From contig JABTUW010000002.1 of NCBI GenBank assembly GCA_015075185.1, positions 1,736,001 to 1,800,000 of the forward strand: 64,000 bases of DNA, given 5' to 3'. Below the pieces are notes generated by a model. It had not been told where the DNA came from and searched no databases. It saw only the letters and a program-made list of their open reading frames with translations. The stretch is from Anaerolineales bacterium (GTDB taxonomy: Bacteria > Chloroflexota > Anaerolineae > 4572-78 > J111). Every line of letters begins with the position of its first letter. Position 1 is the stretch's first letter. A program made the position numbers and the translations under genes. Positions 50,785-58,816 of this stretch are shown here, one piece after another.

Positions 50785-50852
50785 CAGTGACAGATGTCGT
50801 TGTAAAGGAAGGACAAATGTCACTAGCTTAATTCATCTAATTTTGTTACTAT
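50785..50852 (+). promoter_or_regulatory. AGTGACA/TGTCACT element and promoter of the Fe(III) ABC operon
   Basis: CAGTGACA (50785-50792) and AAATGTCACT (50815-50824) form an inverted repeat ending exactly 22 nt before TACTAT (50847-50852). The same order and the same 22-nt gap occur at 12114-12180 before an unlinked gene. The inner half-site AAGGA-N6-TCACT is weaker than at 12137. Predicted leader of about 20 nt with AAGGGGG before ATG 50879. Confidence 0.6.
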
Positions 50853-50878
50853 CACAAACCTAAGGGGGTTTTTGAAGC

Positions 50879-52135
50879 ATGGCCTTGCCTCGAAAGAGTA
50901 TCTTTCTTCTCCTCACATTAATCACCAGCTTGCTGCCCACTATAATTCTGGCCGCGCCTCTCATGCAGGAAGAAGGGCAGGCGTACACTATCCAGGCCGA
51001 CGACTGGTTGAGCAAGCTGGCCGATAAGTTCTATGGCGACCCGCTGGCTTTCCCGGCTATTGTCGAGGCCACCAACTCTAAAGCCGCCACCGATAATGCT
51101 TACGCCGAAATTGACAATCCCAATGTTATCGAAGTCGGCCAAAAACTGTTTATTCCAACCGCCAAGGAAGCTTCGACCCTCCTGGGCCAGCAAGTGCCTT
51201 ATTTAAGCGGCGACTTGACCATCTACTCCGGGCGAGGGGAGGAACTGGTTGGGCCTCTGCTTGACCAGTTTGAGCAGGAAACCGGCCTGAATGTGGAAGT
51301 GCGCTACGGCAGCACCGCCGAAATGGCCGCAACCATTTTGGAAGAAGGCCCCAACAGCCCAGCCGATATTTACTACGGCCAGGATGCCGGCGCTTTGGGC
51401 GCTCTGGCCGCCGCCGGGCGACTCGCCCCGCTGCCCGAAGATGTGTTGAGCCAGGTTGACCCGCGCTTCCGCTCACCGGATGGGCTGTGGGTCGGCACCT
51501 CTGGCCGGGCGCGGGTCGTGGTCTACAACACCCAAAAGTTGAGCGAAGCCGATCTGCCCGACGACATCTTTGGCTTCTGTGCACCGGAATGGCAGGGCCG
51601 CCTCGGCTGGGCGCCCACCAACGGTTCGTTCCAGGCCTTTATTACGGCGCTTCGGGTGGTCGAAGGGGAAGAGCGCGCCCGCGAATGGCTCTCTTGTATC
51701 CAGGCTAACGAGCCGGTGGTTTTCCCGGGCAATACGCCGATTGTGCAGGCGGTGGGCGCGGGTGAAATTGACGCTGGCTTTGTCAACCACTATTACCTCT
51801 TTCAATTTTTGGCCGAAGAAGGGGAAGACTTTCCCGTCCGCAACTACCACCCCCGTGCCGGCGATGTCGGGGCGATGGTCAACGTGGCCGGGGTTGGGAT
51901 TGTGGATACCAGCGACAACAAAGAGGCGGCTGAAGCGTTTGTCCGCTTCCTGCTGCGCGAAAGTTCCCAGCAATACTTTAATACCGAAACCAACGAGTAC
52001 CCGCTGTCGGTCAACCTTCAACTCAATCCGATCCTGGTTCCACTGAGTGAAATCCAAACGCCCAACGTTGATCTGACCAAGTTGGAAGACCTGGATGGCA
52101 CGTTACAATTGTTGCAGGAATTGGGTATTTTATAA
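50879..52135 (+). CDS. Fe(III) ABC transporter substrate-binding protein with LysM-like domain
   Basis: A 418-residue exported protein. Signal peptide about residues 1-26 (LLLTLITSLLPTIILAA). A LysM-like domain follows (about 36-96: YTIQADDWLSKLADKFYGDP...VIEVGQKLFIPT), then a class II periplasmic binding fold (from about residue 109, LTIYSGRGEELVGPLLDQFEQETG). The adjacent tyrosines in VNHYYLFQF (about residue 303) match the Tyr pair that holds Fe3+ in FbpA/FutA proteins, so iron is the likely ligand. The added LysM region could tether it to the cell wall glycan. First gene of a three-gene importer operon. Confidence 0.88.
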   Translation: MALPRKSIFLLLTLITSLLPTIILAAPLMQEEGQAYTIQADDWLSKLADKFYGDPLAFPAIVEATNSKAATDNAYAEIDNPNVIEVGQKLFIPTAKEASTLLGQQVPYLSGDLTIYSGRGEELVGPLLDQFEQETGLNVEVRYGSTAEMAATILEEGPNSPADIYYGQDAGALGALAAAGRLAPLPEDVLSQVDPRFRSPDGLWVGTSGRARVVVYNTQKLSEADLPDDIFGFCAPEWQGRLGWAPTNGSFQAFITALRVVEGEERAREWLSCIQANEPVVFPGNTPIVQAVGAGEIDAGFVNHYYLFQFLAEEGEDFPVRNYHPRAGDVGAMVNVAGVGIVDTSDNKEAAEAFVRFLLRESSQQYFNTETNEYPLSVNLQLNPILVPLSEIQTPNVDLTKLEDLDGTLQLLQELGIL

Positions 52136-52152
52136 AGAACAACGGACTTTTT

Positions 52153-53811
52153 ATGATTGCATCTAATCCCAAAGTCTACGCGCCCGGTAGATTATCCGCT
52201 CTACGCACCACCCTTCAAATGGGCTGGACTAACCACCATAGGGTCCAGCCCCCTATGTTTTTGATGGCAGCAGCCATACTAATTGCCGCTGCTGCTTTGC
52301 TGCCGGTTGGGTATCTGATTATCCGGGCGGCCAGCGTGGGCAGCAAGGTGTGGGGCATCTTGCTTCAACCGCGCACTTTAGAGGTCTTTTTGGGCAGCGC
52401 CGGCCTGGCGCTCTCGGTCACGCTGGCCGCGATGGTGATCGGGGTGCTGTTGGCCTGGCTGACCGTTCGCACCGACCTCCCAGGACGCAAATTTTGGGCG
52501 GTGATCACGGTGCTGCCCCTGGTCTGGCCTTCGTATGTGGGCGCGTTTACCCTGGTGGCGGCGTTGGGGCCAAAGGGACTGGTGCAGGGCTGGTTGGAAC
52601 CGTTCGGCGTTGACCGGCTGCCTTCGATTTACGGTTTTTCAGGAACTTTACTTGCTCTTACCCTGTTTACTTATCCCTATGTGTTGTTGAGCGTGCGGGC
52701 CGCCCTGCGCGGTCTGGATCCCAGCCTGGAAGAGGCCGCACGCAGTTTTGGCCGGCGCCCGCTGCGGGTGTTTTGGGAGATTACCCTGCCTCACCTGCGA
52801 CCCTCCATCCTGGCCGGGGGCTTGTTGGTGGCCCTCTACACCCTCAGCGACTTTGGCGCGGTTTCACTGCTGCGTTTCAATTCCTTTACGCGGGCCATCT
52901 ACCTGCAATACAGCGCCTCGCTGGACCGGAGTGCGGCGGCGGTGCTGGCCCTGCTGCTGGTCGTTTTGACCCTGTTGATTCTCCTGGGCGAAGCTCGCCT
53001 GCGCGGCAAAGCCCGCTATTACCGGAGTAGCGCCGGTGCGCTGCGGCCACCTACTCTGGTCAAACTGGGCCTATGGCGGCTGCCGGCCCTGGCCTTTTGT
53101 GGGTTGATCACCCTTTTGGGGGTAGCCTTGCCGCTGCTGGTAATGGCTTTCTGGCTGGTACGCGGCCTGCTGGTGGGTGAGGAACTCAAACTGGGGCTGG
53201 ACATCGTCGTTAATTCGGTTTCTGCCTCCGGCCTGGCTGCCCTGGCGGCAATTCTGGCCGCTATTCCGGTCACGGTGCTGGCCGTTCGCTTTCCTGACCG
53301 GACCAGCCGCTGGTTGGAGCGCAGCGCCTACGTGGGCTACGCTTTGCCCGGTATCGTGATTGCTCTTGCCCTGGTCTTCTTTGGGGCCAATTACGCCACC
53401 TTTCTGTACCAAACACTGGCCCTGCTGGTCTTTGCCTACGTGGTTCGATTTCTGCCGCAGGCTGTTGGCAGCGCTCGCGCTTCCCTGCTGCAGGTCAGCC
53501 CCCGCTTGGAGGAGGCGGCCCGCAGTCTCGGCCGCACGCCCAGCCAGGCGTTGACCTCCATTACCGTGCCGTTACTCAAACCGGGCTTGTTGACCGGACT
53601 GGCGCTGGTCTTTCTCACCGGAATGAAAGAATTACCGGCCACGTTACTTTTAGGCCCTACTGGCTTTCAGACTTTGGCCACGCGCATCTGGAGCGCCACG
53701 GAGCAGGTCTTTTTTGCCCGCGCCGCCGCCCCGGCCCTGTTATTAGTGCTGGTTTCGGCCATCTCTGTCTGGATTATCCTGAGTCAGGAAGAAAAAGGGC
53801 AGCGCCGGTAG
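52153..53811 (+). CDS. Fe(III)-type ABC transporter permease (fused, two domains)
   Basis: A 552-residue inner-membrane permease with about 12 helices in two BPD_transp_1 halves. Each half has an EAA loop that docks the ATPase: EEAARSFGRRPLRVFWEITLP (first half, about residues 195-215) and EEAARSLGRTPSQALTSITVP (second, about 453-473). This duplicated design is typical of FbpB/SfuB/AfuB-type iron permeases. It lies 17 nt after the binding-protein gene and 1 nt before the ATPase gene. Confidence 0.93.
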   Translation: MIASNPKVYAPGRLSALRTTLQMGWTNHHRVQPPMFLMAAAILIAAAALLPVGYLIIRAASVGSKVWGILLQPRTLEVFLGSAGLALSVTLAAMVIGVLLAWLTVRTDLPGRKFWAVITVLPLVWPSYVGAFTLVAALGPKGLVQGWLEPFGVDRLPSIYGFSGTLLALTLFTYPYVLLSVRAALRGLDPSLEEAARSFGRRPLRVFWEITLPHLRPSILAGGLLVALYTLSDFGAVSLLRFNSFTRAIYLQYSASLDRSAAAVLALLLVVLTLLILLGEARLRGKARYYRSSAGALRPPTLVKLGLWRLPALAFCGLITLLGVALPLLVMAFWLVRGLLVGEELKLGLDIVVNSVSASGLAALAAILAAIPVTVLAVRFPDRTSRWLERSAYVGYALPGIVIALALVFFGANYATFLYQTLALLVFAYVVRFLPQAVGSARASLLQVSPRLEEAARSLGRTPSQALTSITVPLLKPGLLTGLALVFLTGMKELPATLLLGPTGFQTLATRIWSATEQVFFARAAAPALLLVLVSAISVWIILSQEEKGQRR

Positions 53812-53812
53812 G

Positions 53813-54826
53813 ATGATAGCCGTTCGCTGCCAGGAACTTACCAAAAATTTTGGCCGGGTTTCCGCCGTCGAGGGGGTGAATCTGGCTCTGCCACAAGGGC
53901 GTTTCTTAGCCCTGCTGGGACCCAGTGGCTGCGGCAAAACGACAACACTGCGCCTGTTGGCCGGCTTCGAGTTGCCTGACAGAGGCAAGATTGAAATCGG
54001 AGGGCGGCTGGTCAGCGCGCCGGGATTGCATGTGCCCCCGGAGGGGCGCAGCGTCGGCATGGTTTTTCAGGAGTACGCCCTCTTTCCCCACCTGAATATT
54101 GCCGATAACGTAGCTTATGGCATCCCCAAAGGTATGGATAAAAAGAAACGGGTTGTGGAGATGCTGGAGCTGGTCGGACTGACCGATCTGGCCAACCGCA
54201 TGCCGCATGAGCTATCGGGCGGCCAGCAGCAGCGGGTCGCCCTGGCCCGTGCCCTGGCTCCCCAACCCGCCCTGATTTTGCTGGACGAACCTTTCTCCAA
54301 CCTGGACGCAGCCCTCCGCCAAAGTGTCCGCGAAGAGGTCCGCCAGATTTTGCGCCTGGCCGGAGCCACCGCTATTTTTGTCACTCACGACCAGGAGGAG
54401 GCGTTGAGCCTGGCCGACGAAGTGGCGGTGATGATTGAGGGGACCATCCTCCAGAGCGGCACGCCGCAGCAGGTCTATTTGCGCCCGGCCCGGCGCGAAG
54501 TAGCGGAGTTTGTCGGGGAGGCTAACTTCTTAGCTGGCGAGGCCAACAGCAGCCACGTTACCTGTGTTTTAGGCGACCTACCCCTGGCCGAGGCGGCGCA
54601 TGGAACGGTAGAGATACTGATTCGCCCGGAGATGGTCCTGCTGCAACCCGACCCGGCAGGAGCGGGCTGTGTGGAGCATATCAACTTTTTTGGCCACGAC
54701 CAGATGGTGCAGGTGAGTCTGCCCGGCGGTGTGCGCTTGCAAGCGCGGACCCAGCCCCGCCTGGATTTGATTCCCGGTAGCCATGTTCGAGTGGCAGTCG
54801 AGGGGCCGGTGGTCGCTTATTCTTAA
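53813..54826 (+). CDS. Fe(III)-type ABC transporter ATP-binding protein
   Basis: A 337-residue ATPase that powers the importer. Walker A GPSGCGKT (about residues 38-45), Q-loop FQEYALFPHL, signature LSGGQQQRVALARAL, Walker B LILLDEPFSNLD and H-loop FVTHDQEEAL are all intact. A C-terminal TOBE-like domain (about 245-335) is typical of the FbpC/PotA/MalK group. It starts 1 nt after the permease stop codon. Iron specificity is inferred from the Tyr pair of the binding protein. Confidence 0.94.
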   Translation: MIAVRCQELTKNFGRVSAVEGVNLALPQGRFLALLGPSGCGKTTTLRLLAGFELPDRGKIEIGGRLVSAPGLHVPPEGRSVGMVFQEYALFPHLNIADNVAYGIPKGMDKKKRVVEMLELVGLTDLANRMPHELSGGQQQRVALARALAPQPALILLDEPFSNLDAALRQSVREEVRQILRLAGATAIFVTHDQEEALSLADEVAVMIEGTILQSGTPQQVYLRPARREVAEFVGEANFLAGEANSSHVTCVLGDLPLAEAAHGTVEILIRPEMVLLQPDPAGAGCVEHINFFGHDQMVQVSLPGGVRLQARTQPRLDLIPGSHVRVAVEGPVVAYS

Positions 54827-54843
54827 ATTACCCCGATGTAAGA

Positions 54844-55488
54844 TCAGCCCGTTTTCAAATAATTATCAAGATTGTGACGAACAGCATAAGCCGTTGCTTC
54901 GGCCCGATTAGCTAAACCCAGTTTATCCAGAATACTGCTGACGTAGTTACGAACGGTTCCCTCGCCTAAACGAAGGCTGGTGGCGATCTCTTTGTTCGTT
55001 TTGCCCTGTACAATCAGCCCTAATACTTTTAATTCACGAGCCGAAAGATCAGCAAAGGCTTCAGGACGAGTTGCGTTGTGCAGTTCAGCCAGAACTTGGC
55101 TTGTCGCCGCGGAGTCTAACAAGTTGTTGCCATCAATGGCCCCTTGAATCGCCTCGATCAAACGGTCACTGCTGGCATGCTTCAAGATATAACCGGCTGC
55201 CCCAGCCGAAATCGCCTTAACCAGAAGTTCATCGTCGGCAAAAGAGGTGAGCATAATCACTTTTGTGGCCGGATGATTTTTGACAATTTCCCGGCAAGCC
55301 TCAATCCCACTATCCTGGCCTAGCCGAATATCCATCAGCACTACATCGGGAGTATGCTCATCTGCCTGTTGAAGTGCCTGGGCGACAGTGCCCGCCTCGG
55401 CCACCACCTGCCAGCCGGGTTGGCGGGTTAATAAATCACTTAAGCCTAAACGCACGACCTCATGGTCATCCACAATCATAACTCGCAT
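54844..55488 (-). CDS. NarL/LuxR-type response regulator
   Basis: A 214-residue cytosolic transcription factor. The receiver domain (about residues 2-118) has D7/D8 and phospho-acceptor D53 (VVLMDIRLGQDSG), and TSFADDE plus Lys in ILKHASS. The C-terminal LuxR helix-turn-helix (about 145-205) reads LSARELKVLGLIVQGKTNKEIA...VRNYVSSILDKLG. No partner kinase is adjacent. ATG 55488 is chosen from the conserved MRVMIVDDH start; the longer frame to 55617 overlaps ilvA. It lies 13 nt downstream of ilvA in the same direction, so it is probably co-transcribed. Confidence 0.93.
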   Translation of the reverse strand: MRVMIVDDHEVVRLGLSDLLTRQPGWQVVAEAGTVAQALQQADEHTPDVVLMDIRLGQDSGIEACREIVKNHPATKVIMLTSFADDELLVKAISAGAAGYILKHASSDRLIEAIQGAIDGNNLLDSAATSQVLAELHNATRPEAFADLSARELKVLGLIVQGKTNKEIATSLRLGEGTVRNYVSSILDKLGLANRAEATAYAVRHNLDNYLKTG

Positions 55489-55501
55489 GAAAAAAGTCAC
55501 C

Positions 55502-56704
55502 TCACAACAGGTATCCCTCTGCCTGCAGCGACTGCTCGATCTCGCGGATGTGGGCGTGGCCTTTGGTCTCCAAGGTGATGGATACATCCACGTAGCCAAT
55601 GGGAGCGATAGAGTCAAAGCGGTGGTGAGTAATATCCATAATGTTGGTCTGCAGCCGCTTGAAGACTTCCAGCACAGCGGTCAGTGTGCCGGGAACATCG
55701 CGCAGCCTGACCTTGAACTCGACGGTCCGGCCGGCCACCGCTAACCCACGGGTGATGATCCGGTGCAGGATGTTGACATCTATATTGCCGCCGGAAATAA
55801 TGGATACCACTTTCTTCCCGGCGAAACGTTCCCCATACTTGAGAATTGCCGCCAGCGGGGTGGCCCCGGCCCCTTCGACGACGATTTTCTCGATTTCCAG
55901 CAGCAGCAGTACAGCATTGGCAATCTCATCCTCGTCTACGATGACTACGTCGTCCACGTAGCGCCGGACGATGTGGTAGTTCAGTTCGCCAACCTGCTTA
56001 ACGGCAATCCCATCGGCCAGAGAGGCGGCCCGCGCCAGCTTGAACGGCCCGCCCTGTTGCAGCGCCGCCTGCATCGAAGCGCAATCCGCCGCCTCCACGC
56101 CAATTACCTGGATAGCCGGGTTAGTTTCCTTGAGATACGTGGCAATCCCGCCGATCAATCCTCCCCCGCCAATTGGGCAGACCACCACTTCCGCCTCCCG
56201 GCCCAGCGGGTCGGCCAGCAGTTCCAGCCCAATTGTGCCCTGCCCGGCCATCACCTGTGGGTCGGCAAAGGGGTGGATAAAAACCCGTTTCTCTTCAACC
56301 TCTAACTGCCGGGCGTGTTCATAGGCATCATCAAAAGTCTCGCCGTGCAGCGCCACTTCGGCGCCATAATCCTGGGTCGAAACTACCTTGATGAGCGGTG
56401 TGCCGATGGGCATGACCACTTTGGCCTTGATCCCCAAACGCTGGGTGTGATAAGCCACCCCCTGAGCGTGGTTGCCCGCCGAGGCCGTAATCACGCCTGC
56501 GGCCCGTTCCGCCGCCGTTAAACTGAACAGCTTGTTCAAAGCGCCCCGCTCTTTGAACGCGCCGGTCATCTGCAAATTTTCCAGCTTGAACAGTGTGTCG
56601 CAGCCGCACAGCTTGCTCAAGGTATGGGAGTAGACCACCGGCGTCCGGGTGATATGCTCACGGATGAGGCTATAGGCAGTTTCAATTTCCTGTTTGGTAA
56701 TCAT
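55502..56704 (-). CDS. ilvA: Threonine dehydratase with ACT domain
   Basis: A 400-residue PLP enzyme that deaminates threonine to 2-oxobutanoate. The PLP lysine is K51 in TGAFKERGA. Phosphate-binding and substrate loops are SAGNHAQGVAYH (about 75-86) and PIGGGGLIGGIATYL. A C-terminal ACT domain (about 325-400, VEFKVRLRDVPGTL, VDVSITLETKGHAHI) suggests allosteric control by an amino acid. The length and single ACT domain fit the TdcB/IlvA short form. The start overlaps the stop of the upstream gene by 4 nt (ATGA), so the two are coupled. Confidence 0.94.
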   Translation of the reverse strand: MITKQEIETAYSLIREHITRTPVVYSHTLSKLCGCDTLFKLENLQMTGAFKERGALNKLFSLTAAERAAGVITASAGNHAQGVAYHTQRLGIKAKVVMPIGTPLIKVVSTQDYGAEVALHGETFDDAYEHARQLEVEEKRVFIHPFADPQVMAGQGTIGLELLADPLGREAEVVVCPIGGGGLIGGIATYLKETNPAIQVIGVEAADCASMQAALQQGGPFKLARAASLADGIAVKQVGELNYHIVRRYVDDVVIVDEDEIANAVLLLLEIEKIVVEGAGATPLAAILKYGERFAGKKVVSIISGGNIDVNILHRIITRGLAVAGRTVEFKVRLRDVPGTLTAVLEVFKRLQTNIMDITHHRFDSIAPIGYVDVSITLETKGHAHIREIEQSLQAEGYLL

Positions 56705-57909
56705 TCGTCTCCGGCTTCTTCCGCTTCTTCATCCTCCATGACACTCACCGCTCTTATCTCACCCAGCAGCGCTCTCAATAGAAAACCTTTCTCATTCTCC
56801 GCTGCCTCTTCATCAGCCATAGCATCAGCTAACATTTTAACAAAAGAGAAATATTTAGCCGGATAGTCGGCTTCGTCCAAAACGGTTCTCAGGCGTGTGC
56901 GCAACTGCTCCAGCCGCTCCGGGGTAAACTGTTGAGCCAGATAAAGATCGAGTTGAGAAAATAGATTTCGACTCTTTTGAGGAATAGATGCCTCAGCCGG
57001 ACCTTCAGATGGAGCATTCTCGTCTGTCGTTTCAGCGGATAGAACCGCCTTGAAGATCTCCACCCCAGCTTCAAGTTCTTCGTCGGTGAAAAGCTCCAGG
57101 TATAGGTCACCCGTAAAGATGGCTGTTTCACCCTCTTCCCAGATTTTATCCAACTGTTTTTCCAGATAGTTCTGCAAACCGGGCACTTTTTTGATAGCTT
57201 GTTCGAGCTTTTTGTCCACACCTGGATCCTGCAACTTCTCATAGAGGTCGGCTAACGACTCATCATCGTTAGCGTCGTCCTCCTCCTCATCCATGGTAAC
57301 GCCGACGAGTTCAAAGCCGGCGCCCAAGCTGCGCAGCACAATGGCTTGGACCAGACCGATCATGGGCCAAATCGCCGTACTCTTGCGGTCGTTTAAGGTT
57401 AATTGGAGACCCGCAGCTCTGGCCGCTTCAGCCCGTTTTTCCTCCTTTTTCCAGCGCAAGCGGAGACGATCCACCGCCTCGATAATCTCCCGGCGCAGTT
57501 CATTGGTGAGCAGCCGGCGGGTGGTTTCTTCCAGGATTTCGGCCTTCTTATCTGCTTGCTCCTCCTCCGGTAGTTCATCCATTATATCCGGCGTAGCCAC
57601 CCCCAAAGACTCAGCCACGCTGATGTAGGTCGGGAGGGTCACTAGCGGCTCGGTGAAAACTTCTTTGAACTCCGGCTCTTCGGCCAGGTCGCCGCTGTCG
57701 GCCAGCAGCCAAAACAGATTTTCGTCTGCCGAACCGGCCCCGGTTTCCACCATCGCCATAAGTGGAGCCATATCCTCGATCAATTCTTGCCGCCGCTTGG
57801 CCTTCTCGTTGGGCGAAATCCAGCCTTTGGCCTGTCGCTGGCGTTCAGTCAACGCCTGCTGCTGTTGCGTTCGCTCTTTGCGAGTCAGTTTTTTCTGCTT
57901 ACGGGCCAT
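56701..57909 (-). CDS. Acidic conserved protein of unknown function
   Basis: A 402-residue soluble protein, strongly acidic and helical, with a basic N-terminus (MARKQKKLTRKERTQQQQA). No signal peptide, membrane segment or recognised domain. Glu/Asp-rich stretches occur at about residues 205-220 (MDEEEDDANDDES) and at the C-terminus (DEEAEEAGDE). Repeated charged amphipathic segments suggest a scaffolding or coiled-coil role, but this is a guess. It is translationally coupled to ilvA, whose ATG overlaps its TGA. The Lys/Arg-Gln-rich start might bind nucleic acid. Confidence 0.7.
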   Translation of the reverse strand: MARKQKKLTRKERTQQQQALTERQRQAKGWISPNEKAKRRQELIEDMAPLMAMVETGAGSADENLFWLLADSGDLAEEPEFKEVFTEPLVTLPTYISVAESLGVATPDIMDELPEEEQADKKAEILEETTRRLLTNELRREIIEAVDRLRLRWKKEEKRAEAARAAGLQLTLNDRKSTAIWPMIGLVQAIVLRSLGAGFELVGVTMDEEEDDANDDESLADLYEKLQDPGVDKKLEQAIKKVPGLQNYLEKQLDKIWEEGETAIFTGDLYLELFTDEELEAGVEIFKAVLSAETTDENAPSEGPAEASIPQKSRNLFSQLDLYLAQQFTPERLEQLRTRLRTVLDEADYPAKYFSFVKMLADAMADEEAAENEKGFLLRALLGEIRAVSVMEDEEAEEAGDE

Positions 57910-57993
57910 ATCTGCCTCCGTCTTAAATCAAACGAAAGCAATTATAACCTTGAGCGAGTTAAAATGTAAATAGCCAGGGGAATGTTTTCGGGA

Positions 57994-58548
57994 CTAAGCC
58001 GGGGTCAAACAGCGAATCTGGGACAAACAGGGCACTTCCGGCGCCGGCTCCTGTACTTCCCAGACGGTAATAACGGCATCAATGTAGGACTGCCCCAATG
58101 CCCGCGCCACCGAAATGCGGTGATGGCCATCCTGGACATAGTAGGTCTGGCCTACCTGGACCAACTCGACCGGCGGCAGGCTCTGGCCCGACTGCCATAT
58201 CGCCGCCACACTTTTCCAGCGCGGCCGGTCGTACTCCTGAAGCGGATAAAAATCGAGGTCAAAATCACGCTCGCGGCCCGTGCTGGCGCTGCCTCGAATC
58301 TGGTGGAGAGGCACGGCTTGGGTCCCGGCAAAGTGGCGGCTGACTATCTGGCCGGCGGCCTCAATTTCGGCCAGGGTGAGTAAATGGTGTGGACGCCGGG
58401 TCAGCGTTGCCCAGAGCCGGCGCAGCCAGCCCCGCCAGTGGACCTTTTGATACAGTTGTTCCGCCTCAAGAGTTGCCCGTGCCTCCAGGCGGGACTGGGA
58501 GGGCTGAGTGTCAGCAATAAAATTGTGGGCCATTAATGGGTGGAGCAT
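57994..58548 (-). CDS. ParB/Srx-like domain protein
   Basis: A 184-residue soluble protein. The C-terminal half has a ParB-like nuclease-fold core: RERDFDLDFYPLQEYDRPRW, LPPVELVQVGQTYYVQDGHHRISVARALGQ and DAVITVWEV. The DGHHR motif is the signature part of the ParB N-terminal (CTPase) or sulfiredoxin fold. No helix-turn-helix follows, so it is not a standard partition protein. N-terminal helices precede it. ATG 58548 is preferred (AGGAAG upstream) over TTG 58578. It lies 84 nt upstream of the acidic-protein gene in the same direction, and divergent from the SARP gene. Confidence 0.75.
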   Translation of the reverse strand: MLHPLMAHNFIADTQPSQSRLEARATLEAEQLYQKVHWRGWLRRLWATLTRRPHHLLTLAEIEAAGQIVSRHFAGTQAVPLHQIRGSASTGRERDFDLDFYPLQEYDRPRWKSVAAIWQSGQSLPPVELVQVGQTYYVQDGHHRISVARALGQSYIDAVITVWEVQEPAPEVPCLSQIRCLTPA

Positions 58549-58691
58549 GAACGTTAACTTCCTTTTACCTTTTCTCAAGTATATTTGTTGAGCGTTTGCT
58601 GAACGTTACGGCTGGCGTTACGAAGCGGATTTCGTTGCATCTTTTGGTCCGCTAAGGTAAAATACCGGGGCTAAAATTCGGTCTCAGTCCA

Positions 58692-58760
58692 GGACCTGGG
58701 CTGTGCAGGGCGCAGGTCGTCCGGATTTTTGATGACTGGGTCTGGACAGCCCCAAGGTCC
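58692..58760. promoter_or_regulatory. Long imperfect hairpin upstream of the SARP-type gene
   Basis: GGACCTGGGCTGTGCAG (58692-58708) can pair with CTGGACAGCCCCAAGGTCC (58742-58760) around a 33-nt loop. It lies in the 268-nt divergent spacer 58549-58816 and may be an operator or a leader structure. No clear -35/-10 pair was identified. Confidence 0.4.
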
Positions 58761-58816
58761 GCGTCCTATTATTGAGTTATCGAGTCGGTCATATTTTCTA
58801 TTAAAAATAAGGTGAT

